From assembly GCA_937910785.1 (NCBI GenBank), contig CALDLG010000200.1:1-21499 (forward strand): a stretch of DNA of 21,499 bases, read 5' to 3'. The notes beneath the pieces are model-generated. The model did no database searches. It was given only the letters and a program-made list of their open reading frames with translations, and was not told the DNA's origin. The position numbers were made by a program, and so were the translations under genes. Of this stretch, positions 13,990 through 21,494 are shown one piece after another. Source of the stretch: an uncultured Lachnospiraceae bacterium (GTDB lineage: Bacteria > Bacillota > Clostridia > Lachnospirales > Lachnospiraceae). Within the stretch, counting starts at the first letter, position 1; every line of letters begins with the position of its first letter.

Positions 13990-16227
13990 TCATTGCTCCA
14001 GCCCAAACGACACTTTTTCTGTACTATACAAATTCGCTGCATTCCCGGTAATCCGCAGGCAGATTTCATTTTCTCCTTCTTTTAGAAATTTACCAATCCG
14101 AAAGGTATGCGGTCCATAAAAACTGACGTCCACAAAGTTATCATTGCAGATACATTCCACCATTTCCTCACCGCGTACCTTAAAATACTCCGTTCCTGTA
14201 AGATTTCGCCCTTCCGACAATGAATAAATGCATCGATATGTGACTGTATTTCTCACACTCTCCGAATTCACGCCTGTATTTGAACAACAATTCTCAAATG
14301 TCCGGGAATCATCTTCCGAAAATTTATCCGTCCAGTCTCCCAGAAACTCCGCCTTCCCATTTTTCATGAAACCCAAATCAGGCCAATGCTTTTCAACAAT
14401 ACCCACCTCTTCTTCCTTCAAAAGAAGAAGCAGCTTCATTTCGCAATGCTCTAATTGCAGTCTGATACAGGAATTATCCTTCAGCAGCAGATTCTGTTTT
14501 GTTCCACTTTTCTCACAGTTGGTATCGTTCTCCACACAGATATCCCACAAAGAAATCAAAAACGGCCTTTGTCCATCCCGCAATTCTTCCATATAAAGAG
14601 TTGTTTCTATCGTTTCTTCTCCCTCATTGGAAAACAGATACCACGAAATTCCCTCCTTTTCCATATGCACGGCTCTGAGATTCGGGCAGTCATGCTCCGT
14701 CACAACCGTGCGATAATGACCACTTTCCACAGTATCTGTTACATGCACGCCCGAAAGATACTTTTCATATGGTTTCTGTGCATGATAACCATCCAAATCA
14801 ATTACCACATCAAACCGACAGGAGCTGATACATAACTGTCCTTCTCTGATGATACAATCCTTCAGCATTGACACCGGCAGATAATGAAATGCAATCTGGC
14901 GCTCGTATAATTCCGCCACCCTCTCTGCCGGCACATGATTATTATCACAGAGCACGGCTACCCTTGCACAGCTTATGGAATCCGTCATCAGATAGGAAAT
15001 ACGCTTCATATAATTTGCGAACAAACGATAATACGGCCACCAAATATTGTTCGGTCCCACATCCGGAGGACGCTCTTCCTTCCTCGCTCCCGCCACACTA
15101 TAATAAAACGCATGGGGCACGAACAGATTAACGCCCCTGATTCCTAACCAGTTAATATACCATTTCATATCATATCCCTTAAAATACCACGGTATATCCC
15201 TACGGTTACACACACCGAAACATTCATTCGCATTTCTTCTGCGCCCCAGATACCGCGCAATGTCTGCCGGAAGTTTTGCCTGTACGGAATCATACTCCCT
15301 GATGCCCCCGCTCTCAGGAGCGACCCGCCTCATAATTAAGTCCTGTCCGGGAATATGAAAATAAAATTCTTCTTCCACATCATCACTCTTTTCGGGATGC
15401 CCCATCAAAGCAATGCCATGCTCCTCACACCATCCTGACAAACGGGCATAATAGGTTTCCCGCAGATACTTTTTTATGAATTTATGATAAATTTCCGTAG
15501 TCTGATTTTCCCTGTTCTCAAAAAGAGCTTCCAACTCCTCAAGTCTGCCACCTTTCGCAGGAATTTCCTGCTCCATGCCAGGCACCCATTCCCTGAACCC
15601 ATCTGTATTTCTACCGAGCGGACATGGTTCATCTGTAAAAAAAGCAATAATGGTACTTCCGAAATACTCCTTTAACTCCTGATAATACCGTTCATGCGTT
15701 ATTTGAATAAATGCATCCACCGCATCCGGGTTCAAAATATCCGCCGACATTGGAGCGCCTTCCTCCCCGTCATCCTCACCATAATGAATCCCTCGAATAG
15801 TTCCATTCGTAAAACCGTATATCAGATATTTCCCATCTCCAAACTGCGTAATCACCTGTCCGCCTTCCGCACTGTCCGACAAGGCAATTCCCTTAGATGC
15901 ATAATCCGCATTCTCTTTCACTACCAGGCTATGCGCGGAGCCTGATGGATACATTCCCTCATCATACAGCACAATTTTCATGCCAAGTTGACCCGCCATC
16001 CTGACCACATACTTTACTGCCTTGAAATAGTTCTCTGATAAATATGAGATTTCCTTTGGAATCCCAATCCGTGGATGGAGTACGATACCCTTTACGCCCT
16101 TATCAACATAATCTGTAAGCTGCCGCCTTATTTTTTCCTCATCCGGCTCATCATTGAGAAACCAGAACGGTATCGGTGTGAACTCTTCAGGTGGACTTAT
16201 GATATTTTCTAAAAATCGATTCAACAT
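13990..16227 (-). CDS. GH106-like glycoside hydrolase of uncertain substrate
   Basis: The 745-residue protein has the TIM-barrel signature shared with GH106 alpha-L-rhamnosidases and related unclassified hydrolases: PFWFLND (20-26), HPRIG (51-55), LYDEGMYPSGSA (87-98), the FFTDEP block with Asp199/Glu200, MGHPE (275-279), NECFGVCNRRD (335-345) and the GVNLFVPHAFYYS stretch. A C-terminal jelly-roll-like region ends in HTFRIGKFLKEGENEICLRI. Characterised GH106 enzymes are nearer 1000 residues, so this is a shorter relative. No signal peptide is visible. The start at 16227 follows AAAGGAAAAGG. It is the first gene of the locus and is closed by its own terminator. Rhamnosidase action is only one possibility; context would equally suit a xylan side-group enzyme. 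Confidence 0.75.
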   Translation of the reverse strand: MLNRFLENIISPPEEFTPIPFWFLNDEPDEEKIRRQLTDYVDKGVKGIVLHPRIGIPKEISYLSENYFKAVKYVVRMAGQLGMKIVLYDEGMYPSGSAHSLVVKENADYASKGIALSDSAEGGQVITQFGDGKYLIYGFTNGTIRGIHYGEDDGEEGAPMSADILNPDAVDAFIQITHERYYQELKEYFGSTIIAFFTDEPCPLGRNTDGFREWVPGMEQEIPAKGGRLEELEALFENRENQTTEIYHKFIKKYLRETYYARLSGWCEEHGIALMGHPEKSDDVEEEFYFHIPGQDLIMRRVAPESGGIREYDSVQAKLPADIARYLGRRRNANECFGVCNRRDIPWYFKGYDMKWYINWLGIRGVNLFVPHAFYYSVAGARKEERPPDVGPNNIWWPYYRLFANYMKRISYLMTDSISCARVAVLCDNNHVPAERVAELYERQIAFHYLPVSMLKDCIIREGQLCISSCRFDVVIDLDGYHAQKPYEKYLSGVHVTDTVESGHYRTVVTEHDCPNLRAVHMEKEGISWYLFSNEGEETIETTLYMEELRDGQRPFLISLWDICVENDTNCEKSGTKQNLLLKDNSCIRLQLEHCEMKLLLLLKEEEVGIVEKHWPDLGFMKNGKAEFLGDWTDKFSEDDSRTFENCCSNTGVNSESVRNTVTYRCIYSLSEGRNLTGTEYFKVRGEEMVECICNDNFVDVSFYGPHTFRIGKFLKEGENEICLRITGNAANLYSTEKVSFGLEQ

Positions 16228-16258
16228 ACGCCTTTTCCTTTCTACTACGGTTCAGGTG

Positions 16259-16384
16259 TCAAAAGGTGCGGCATAAAACGCTTATTGACAGATTTCCAAA
16301 GCACTCATCCATCGCATTCAGGAAGCCTTCTCGTTTGGTTTTTCCGCTGAAATTATTCATTTCACAAAATGTCTGTTGCTTCAT
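16259..16384 (-). pseudogene. IS5-family transposase, N-terminal remnant
   Basis: A 41-codon reading starts MKQQTFCEMNNF and continues KTKREGFLNAMDE, the pattern at the N-terminus of IS5-family transposases (MKQQTF..., basic KTKREEFLD.MDE). Resemblance ends after about residue 28, where these proteins continue with IPW, and a TGA stop follows at 16259-16261. The DDE catalytic domain is absent from the window, so this is a deletion remnant. It lies just upstream of the GH106-like gene and supports past rearrangement at this edge of the locus. Confidence 0.6.
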
Positions 16385-16413
16385 GATATCAGGACCTTTA
16401 TTTCATATTGTAA

Positions 16414-16614
16414 TTATAGTATAAACAGCAAACAAGTATCATAATTTTTGTATCCTGGGCTCTTAATGCTTATTTCCGTATCATTGGCTGGTACTCTGAT
16501 AAGACCCGAATTAACTTCAGCTTTGTCACCGTCATCCTCATATCCTCCGGACAAAAAAAGGACTAAGTCAGCCAGGCAAAGAACGATAACTACTGTTATA
16601 AATCCTTTGAGCAA
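16414..16614 (-). CDS. Doubtful small membrane or secreted ORF
   Basis: A 66-codon reading with a TTG start encodes a hydrophobic N-terminus (FITVVIVLCLADLVLFL) followed by an acidic, Asn/Lys-rich tail (YEDDGDKAEVNS). The shape would suit a small secreted or membrane peptide, but there is no ATG, the nearest ribosome-like AGGA is about 13 nt away, and an in-frame stop lies shortly upstream. I do not recognise it. It may be a remnant or chance frame. Confidence 0.2.
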   Translation of the reverse strand: MLKGFITVVIVLCLADLVLFLSGGYEDDGDKAEVNSGLIRVPANDTEISIKSPGYKNYDTCLLFIL

Positions 16615-16788
16615 AAGGCAATTTAGTCCTATCTACTTTACAATATTTCATTTTCAGGCGTAAAATGTCAGGGTATTCATCCATATACTGCGTGTTAAGT
16701 CAATGCAGATTTTGTCTTTCGAATCGTATAACTGGCCCATCCCAGTTCAAAATAACCCTTGATCTGGCATTTTTTCGTAAGGCTAAAT
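16615..16788. other. Gene-free junction DNA
   Basis: This stretch, part of the roughly 0.6-kb gap between the GH106-like gene and the truncated subtilase, shows only short frames broken by stops on both strands. No promoter, RNA gene or complete insertion-sequence end was recognised. It is bounded by the IS5 remnant side and the hairpin at 16790-16822. Confidence 0.4.
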
Positions 16789-16789
16789 C

Positions 16790-16822
16790 AGCAGAAACCC
16801 TTAATTTTACCGGGTTCCTGCT
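16790..16822 (-). terminator. Hairpin at the stop codon of the truncated subtilase
   Basis: Arms 16822-16812 and 16800-16790 (AGCAGGAACCC and GGGTTTCTGCT on the minus strand) form an 11-bp stem with one G-U and an 11-nt loop. The pairing is better on the minus strand than on the plus strand. It begins inside the TAG stop. No strong U-tract follows (GATTTAGCC), so it is either a weak terminator or part of an inserted element end. Confidence 0.45.
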
Positions 16823-17171
16823 AACCTGACAATATTTTAACACGCTCCCCCGTATCAATAAAACCGATAATAACCCCCTGCCCTTTTAAAGATAACGGTG
16901 GTCCCTGCATCTGCAGATTTCCGGTCTCCACCAGACTTTCCGCCTGAAAAGCCTGCATCAGCCCATAGAGCTTCGGAATGGACGCATAACCGTACCTGCC
17001 TACGGACAGCGGCGGCAGCTCCTGCCTGTTGATATGGGCAACTCCAAATTCTTCATCAATTTTGGAAAAACAGTAATCAAAATTCAGCCTTTCCAGCTCT
17101 CCCTCCGGGAGTACATAGTCGATAATCACATCCGCATAATCATTGGACAAAATCCGTTCTTTGCATGTCAT
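16821..17171 (-). pseudogene. S8 family subtilisin-like protease, truncated N-terminus
   Basis: The 116 residues match the N-terminal part of clostridial S8 proteases: MTCKERILSNDYADVI, a short pro-region-like segment (RYGYASIPKLYGLM) and the catalytic Asp motif GVIIGFIDTG (Asp106). Right after DTG the sequence departs to ERVKILSG and stops; the family continues to about 550 residues with catalytic His and Ser, which are missing. The gene is therefore cut off, and the product cannot be an active protease. The start at 17171 has AGGA 7 nt upstream and matches the usual MTC beginning; a longer start at 17195 lacks a ribosome site. It follows the ClpX-like gene by 55 bp. Confidence 0.75.
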
Positions 17172-17226
17172 ATCCTGTCTGCGCTTTCCCTGCATTCTGC
17201 TTACTATATGGTATGCAGTTTACCGC

Positions 17227-18858
17227 TTACGGCTCCGCTTTCACGACGCACAATCCGTCGGGGTCTTCGGCGCTCCCGCTTCGGATATCGATGACCGGCC
17301 CGCCCGTACCTTCCACATATTCTCTCGTGATCGTGATTCTTCCGATATTATCATCTTTTGGAATCTCATACATGATATCCAGCATAAATTCTTCGATGAT
17401 CGCCCGAAGCGCTCTCGCACCGGTGTCCTTCTCCATCGCCTTCTCCGCGATCGCCTCCAGGGCTCCGGCATCGAATTCCAGCCTGACTTCATCCAATGCA
17501 AGCAGCTTCTGATACTGCTTCAAAATGGCATTTCTCGGCTCGCTCAGAATTTTGACCATCATTTCCCTGCTGAGTCCTTCCAGCGTAAAGATGATCGGAA
17601 GACGGCCAATAAATTCCGGAATCATGCCGAATTTCTTAATATCCTCTACGGTCACTCTGCTTAATATATTTTTCTCTTTATCGTATTTATCCCGCAGTTC
17701 GGCATTGTAGCCGATGGACGTCTTTTTATTCAGACGCTGCTTGATGATATCGTCCAGATCCGGAAAGGCTCCGCCGCAGATAAAAAGAATATTCCGCGTA
17801 TTAACCGTAGCAAGGGGAACCATCGCATTTTTGGAATTAGCGCCTACCGGCACTTCCACCTCTGCTCCTTCCAACAGCTTCAGCATCCCCTGCTGAACGG
17901 ATTCCCCGCTGACGTCTCGGGAATTGGTGTTCTTTTTCTTGGCAATCTTATCAATTTCATCGATAAATATAATGCCCTGTTCCGCCCGCTCCACATCGTT
18001 ATCCGCCGCGGCAAGCAGCTTGGAAACGACGCTTTCAATATCGTCACCGATATAGCCCGCTTCCGTCAGAGAAGTTGCATCCGCGATGGCCAGCGGCACG
18101 TCCAGAAGGCGCGCCAGTGTCTTGACAAGGTAAGTCTTGCCACAGCCTGTCGGTCCGATCATCAGCATATTGGATTTTTCGATTTCGATCTCATCCATTG
18201 TCCCGGTAGCGACTCTTTTGTAATGGTTATAAACAGCTACCGACATTACCTTCTTGGCATGCTCCTGTCCGACCACATAATCATCCAGCTTCGCCTTGAT
18301 CTTATGCGGCGGCATGATATTTTTAATATCAATGACGGGAACATTTTCCTGTCCCTTCTTCTTTTTCCGTATCTTCTGTTTATTCGGAATGCCGCCGTCT
18401 CCCTGCAGATCAGCCAGATTGACGAAGCTGATATTCGGAAATCCTTTCCCGTTATTAAAGTCCGCCATGCTGCCGCCCAGATTCCCCGGATGGTTCAGCA
18501 TCCCCTGATAATCAAACTGGCTGACCGTATCCATCGTCTTGTGCATACAGTCACTGCATACACAGATGTGATTCGGCAGCTTGAACATCTTTCCGGCCTT
18601 GCTTTCCGGCCTTCTGCAGATAAAACAGACTTCTTCATACTCATCCTGTCTGTCGTCATTTCGATCTGTTTCGGAAGTTTTTCCCGCCTCCTGTTTCTGA
18701 TCGTCCACAGCTACGATATCCTGACTCCTGTCACTTCCTGTCCCGTCTTCCGCACACCTGTCAAGCAGTTCCTGTTTCTGTGCCTCCACATCGTCCAGTT
18801 CCCGGAAATCCCATTCGTTTTTATTCTCATCCATTCTCTCATTGTCGTTCATATCCAC
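17227..18858 (-). CDS. clpX: ClpX-like AAA+ unfoldase with altered ClpP and substrate loops
   Basis: Numbering here is for the longest reading (570 residues from 18939). An acidic N-terminal tail (to about 103) precedes a Cys4 zinc domain (C105/C108 and C128/C131), a linker with a basic KIRKKKKG patch, and the AAA+ core: Walker A GPTGCGKT (262-269), Walker B IIFIDEID (323-330), pore loop GYIGDD (295-300), box VII IPEFIGRLP and sensor-2 GARALR. The ClpP-docking IGF tripeptide of ordinary ClpX is IGY (409-411), and the substrate RKH loop is replaced by GANSKNAM (366-373). It is longer than ordinary ClpX (about 410-430) and is probably a paralog. The GTG at 18858 has AGGAAAGG 7 nt upstream; the TTG/ATG starts at 18939/18915 overlap the promoter. 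ATG at 18852 is an alternative. Confidence 0.85.
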   Translation of the reverse strand: MDMNDNERMDENKNEWDFRELDDVEAQKQELLDRCAEDGTGSDRSQDIVAVDDQKQEAGKTSETDRNDDRQDEYEEVCFICRRPESKAGKMFKLPNHICVCSDCMHKTMDTVSQFDYQGMLNHPGNLGGSMADFNNGKGFPNISFVNLADLQGDGGIPNKQKIRKKKKGQENVPVIDIKNIMPPHKIKAKLDDYVVGQEHAKKVMSVAVYNHYKRVATGTMDEIEIEKSNMLMIGPTGCGKTYLVKTLARLLDVPLAIADATSLTEAGYIGDDIESVVSKLLAAADNDVERAEQGIIFIDEIDKIAKKKNTNSRDVSGESVQQGMLKLLEGAEVEVPVGANSKNAMVPLATVNTRNILFICGGAFPDLDDIIKQRLNKKTSIGYNAELRDKYDKEKNILSRVTVEDIKKFGMIPEFIGRLPIIFTLEGLSREMMVKILSEPRNAILKQYQKLLALDEVRLEFDAGALEAIAEKAMEKDTGARALRAIIEEFMLDIMYEIPKDDNIGRITITREYVEGTGGPVIDIRSGSAEDPDGLCVVKAEP

Positions 18859-18915
18859 ACGCTCACGCCTTTCCTGTTCCGGCCGAAATGACTTCCGTCC
18901 GTCTTCCTTTATCAT

Positions 18916-18944
18916 AGTATAAATTCCACATTCCCACAAGTGAA
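18916..18944 (-). promoter_or_regulatory. Promoter of the ClpX-like gene
   Basis: On the minus strand TTCACT (18939-18944) and TATACT (18916-18921) are 17 bp apart. The predicted mRNA start near 18909 lies after the TTG (18939) and ATG (18915) starts of the longest reading, favouring the GTG at 18858 or ATG at 18852. Confidence 0.5.
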
Positions 18945-18962
18945 CTTTTTCTAAAGAAAAGT
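18944..18962. promoter_or_regulatory. Inverted repeat touching the -35 of the ClpX-like gene
   Basis: ACTTTT and AAAAGT arms enclose a short centre over 19 bp, ending at the -35 element. Its position would suit a repressor or activator site, but it is AT-rich and does not match the CtsR or CIRCE heat-shock operators I know. Confidence 0.3.
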
Positions 18963-19049
18963 GCGATGGAGAAACCGGAAAAAGGCAAAAACGAATGGAA
19001 AAACAGCAAAGTACACATCATAATACTCTGATGCATACATGAACCGTAA

Positions 19050-19502
19050 CTACAGCAGTTTATCCAGTTCCTGATTCAACAGCGCTTTCAGACGCTCCAG
19101 TTCCTCCGGCTCAGGCAGATATTCATCCGCCAGCAGTTCCTCGTTTCCAAGACACCAGACAGGGCCTCCTGTCGGTGTGTCTCCTTTTCTTCGCGGAAAT
19201 ATATGCCAGTGCATATGAATACCGCTTCCTGCGCCAAGAAGCTCATAATTCAATTTGTCAGGCTTAAACGCATGATAAACTGCCTCCGCCACAACGGACA
19301 TCTCTCTCAGAAATTCCATTCTGAAAGAAGGTTCCAGAAAATGCAGTTCCGTGGCATGCTGCTTACACAAAAAAAGTGTATATCCTTTAATACGCTGGTG
19401 ATCGCCTATCACCACATACCCTGTTTTTAATTCCCTGACAAAATAAGGATTTTTGCCGTTATTAATCAACTCAATTCTTTTACACACCATACAATCTTCC
19501 AT
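19050..19502 (-). CDS. HIT family nucleotide-binding protein
   Basis: The 150-residue protein carries the histidine triad GIHMHWHIFPR (His96, His98, His100) after LNYELLGAGSG, the standard nucleotide-binding and hydrolase site of the HIT superfamily, and an N-terminal CxxC (Cys4, Cys7) that may bind zinc. Length is normal for the group. Relatives hydrolyse dinucleoside polyphosphates or nucleoside phosphoramidates, but the substrate here is not readable. It is predicted cytoplasmic. The start at 19502 has GGTGA about 9 nt upstream and an upstream promoter at 19538-19566. It sits between htrA and the ClpX-like gene; 190 bp separate it from the latter, with no clear terminator. Confidence 0.9.
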   Translation of the reverse strand: MEDCMVCKRIELINNGKNPYFVRELKTGYVVIGDHQRIKGYTLFLCKQHATELHFLEPSFRMEFLREMSVVAEAVYHAFKPDKLNYELLGAGSGIHMHWHIFPRRKGDTPTGGPVWCLGNEELLADEYLPEPEELERLKALLNQELDKLL

Positions 19503-19512
19503 CGTATCATTT
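19497..19512. repeat. 16-bp direct repeat covering the HIT start codon
   Basis: TTCCATCGTATCATTT is found here and again exactly at 19534-19549, 37 bp apart. This copy includes the ATG of the HIT gene on the minus strand; the other includes the candidate -10 element. Confidence 0.85.
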
Positions 19513-19533
19513 CACCGCTTTCCGTATTTGTGA

Positions 19534-19549
19534 TTCCATCGTATCATTT
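19534..19549. repeat. 16-bp direct repeat, promoter-side copy
   Basis: Exact second copy of the 16-mer at 19497-19512. On the minus strand it also opens a 10-codon frame (MESQIRKAVK) whose TGA lies 4 nt before the HIT ATG; it has no ribosome site. Confidence 0.85.
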
Positions 19550-19566
19550 TTTATGCGTAAATTCAA
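19538..19566 (-). promoter_or_regulatory. Promoter candidate of the HIT gene
   Basis: TTGAAT (19561-19566) and TACGAT (19538-19543) are 17 bp apart on the minus strand, with TGA before the -10 resembling an extended -10. The mRNA start would be near 19531, giving a leader of about 29 nt. The htrA terminator lies upstream. Confidence 0.45.
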
Positions 19567-19656
19567 GGATTGTACGGCTTCCCGTCCGCCTCCGGCTTTG
19601 TTTTTTCTGCAGCTATGGAAATTTTCATACATATCCCCTTTCCGGGAGCAGATGCC

Positions 19657-19693
19657 ACAAAAAGAAACGGCATAGCCCGCAGGCTGCGCCGTT
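19657..19693 (-). terminator. Rho-independent terminator of htrA
   Basis: On the minus strand AACGGC (19693-19688) pairs with GCCGTT (19671-19666), with an inner AGCC/GGCT stem and TGCG loop, followed by TTCTTTTTG. It is about 25 bp past the htrA stop and is GC-rich with a U-tract, as expected of a strong terminator. Confidence 0.85.
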
Positions 19694-19715
19694 CCTGAAT
19701 ATATTTCTGATATAC

Positions 19716-21341
19716 TTACTGCTCCACTTTGTTGCCAAGCGTGATATCAACCGTTCTGCTGCGATAACCGCCGTCACCGATCTTCATAATCGTGATTTCC
19801 ACCGTATCGCCTTTGGCATAATATTCGAGCTGTCTCTGCAACTCATCCATGGAAGATATCTTGATTCCATCAAATGCGGTGATGATATCGCCCTTCTCAA
19901 GGCCTGCCGCCTCGGCTGCCGTATTCTCATATACCTGTGCGATATAAACGCCTTCCGGCATGCCATAGGTGGAAGATACCTCATTTGTCACACTGATACC
20001 GGAGATGCCAAGGAAGCCTCTCTCCTCTTCCGCCACCTTGTTTTTCGTTTCGCGCAGCATAAGATCCGCAATGATCGGGCTCGCCGCCGAAATCGGAATA
20101 GCGTATCCCATACCCTCGACAACGCTTCCGCCGATCTTGTTGGAATTGATTCCGATTACTTCTCCCTTCATATTTAAAAGCGCTCCGCCGGAATTTCCCG
20201 GATTAATCGCCGCATCCGTCTGGATAAAGGTGCCCGTGCTGCCATCGGAAAGCTCCATATCCCGATTGAGGGCACTGATCACACCTGTGGTTACAGACTG
20301 TCCGTAGCCGAGCGAATTGCCGATCGCAATCGCGGGCTCGCCGACTTTTAACGAATCCGAATCTCCAAGAGTCGCTATGGCGATTTCGTTCAATGTTGAA
20401 TTCAGCACATTTTCAAGCGGTACGGCAATCACTGCCAGATCCATATCCGCATCCGTTCCCTTTACGGAAGCTTCCGCTTCACTGCCTTCCACGAACTGAA
20501 CCTTCAATAGATCGGAATCGGCAATCACATGATAGTTGGTTACGATCAGAAGCTCCGAATCGTTCTTTCCGACGATAATGCCGGAGCCGCTCGCTTCCGC
20601 TTCGCTCGTCATTGCCTGACCGAAGTAGGACATTGTTTCCGTATAAGTATTGCTGATAGATACGACCGACGGCATTACCGCGGTAACAACTCCCGAAACA
20701 TCCTGTACGACTGCCGCCTGAGGAGCCGCTTCCAATGTCATTTTGATGCTGGCTTCCTGTGTGGAATCATCGGTCCCCTCTTTCACTTCCTGCTCCGCTT
20801 CGGACATTGCTTCTCCGGCTTCCTCGCCTGTTTTCTCCTGTCCATCCACTTCCAGACTGACCGCTGCTTCCGCCTTGCCTTTATCCAGCATGCCTGTGGA
20901 TGCTTCTACCGCATAAAATCCGATCCCGGCACAGACGCCGAAGAACAGTCCGAGCGAAACACTGATAAGCGCCTTTTTCCAATAGCTGCCGCCTCCGGTC
21001 TTCTCCTTTTTCTTCTTTTCCGTTCCTTTCTGCCCGTAGTCATTCGGGTAAGTATTGCCATACTGGTAGCTTCCGGCGGTCTGCCCGCCGTTCTGGTTCT
21101 GGTAAACGCCGGAATGATATCCATAATCCCTGCTGCCCTGTCCATACCCATTATTCACATAACTTCCGCTTCCATAGACGTTCGAAGCTGTCTGCGCACT
21201 CTGCGATTGCGTATTCTGGGAAGTCTGAGAACTCTGCGCAGTCTGGGAACTGAAAAGACCTCCCGTAATATTCAGATCCGTATTCTGTTCCGTGTTCACA
21301 CCATCGTCACGATTCTCGTTCGGAAAATTGTTCTCATACAT
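19716..21341 (-). CDS. htrA: HtrA/DegP-like membrane-anchored serine protease with PDZ domain
   Basis: The 541-residue protein has a long low-complexity cytoplasmic N-terminus (1-118, rich in Gln, Ser, Asn, Gly and Tyr), a Lys-rich stop and one membrane helix (about 122-145), then an acidic linker (160-200). The trypsin-like domain carries His271 (TNYHVI), Asp301 (DMDLAVI) and Ser384 (NPGNSGGAL); a single PDZ domain follows (about 441-525, with GLEKGDIITAFDG). This is the usual HtrA layout of Firmicutes, a quality-control protease facing the outside of the membrane. The start at 21341 has AAAGGGG about 8 nt upstream. A TATACT at 21386-21391 may be its -10, with no good -35. A terminator follows. 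Confidence 0.93.
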   Translation of the reverse strand: MYENNFPNENRDDGVNTEQNTDLNITGGLFSSQTAQSSQTSQNTQSQSAQTASNVYGSGSYVNNGYGQGSRDYGYHSGVYQNQNGGQTAGSYQYGNTYPNDYGQKGTEKKKKEKTGGGSYWKKALISVSLGLFFGVCAGIGFYAVEASTGMLDKGKAEAAVSLEVDGQEKTGEEAGEAMSEAEQEVKEGTDDSTQEASIKMTLEAAPQAAVVQDVSGVVTAVMPSVVSISNTYTETMSYFGQAMTSEAEASGSGIIVGKNDSELLIVTNYHVIADSDLLKVQFVEGSEAEASVKGTDADMDLAVIAVPLENVLNSTLNEIAIATLGDSDSLKVGEPAIAIGNSLGYGQSVTTGVISALNRDMELSDGSTGTFIQTDAAINPGNSGGALLNMKGEVIGINSNKIGGSVVEGMGYAIPISAASPIIADLMLRETKNKVAEEERGFLGISGISVTNEVSSTYGMPEGVYIAQVYENTAAEAAGLEKGDIITAFDGIKISSMDELQRQLEYYAKGDTVEITIMKIGDGGYRSRTVDITLGNKVEQ

Positions 21342-21446
21342 AGTAACGACCCCTTTCTTCCTGTTGTTCCTTTGACTATGAACACAGTATAGCTTGGAAT
21401 TGTGTACAAATTGTGATAAAAGTTTTTTATTTTTGTGTTTTGATCA

Positions 21447-21494
21447 GAACAAAATGCCTTCGGCATTATGTTCGGAAGAACCTTCGGTTCTTCC
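21447..21494. repeat. Two abutting hairpins upstream of htrA
   Basis: The first (21447-21473) has 12-bp arms with one mismatch and the second (21474-21494) perfect 9-bp arms (GGAAGAACC/GGTTCTTCC on the minus strand); both have the same CC-GAA-GG loop region. They touch without a gap. On the minus strand they precede the htrA promoter region and probably terminate or stabilise a transcript from beyond the window edge, since an A-rich rather than U-rich stretch follows. Confidence 0.7.

Noticed and set aside
13768..14085. Plus-strand frame with hydrophobic start after AAAGGAG, considered as a small toxin-like peptide
   Set aside because: The ribosome site is too close to the ATG, and the frame continues through the terminator into the antisense of the GH106-like gene.
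800..16227. ATPase gene for the sugar transporter
   Set aside because: No Walker A/ABC signature frame occurs in the locus; absence is normal for LplABC-type importers that use a shared ATPase.
16228..16265. TTGACA-like -35 before the GH106-like gene
   Set aside because: TTGACA is present on the minus strand, but no acceptable -10 lies 16-18 bp downstream; that region is the AAAGGAAAAGG ribosome site.
20529..21392. 287-codon plus-strand frame opposite htrA
   Set aside because: It is antisense to the htrA coding region, lies in codon-biased sequence and has no ribosome site or recognised domain.
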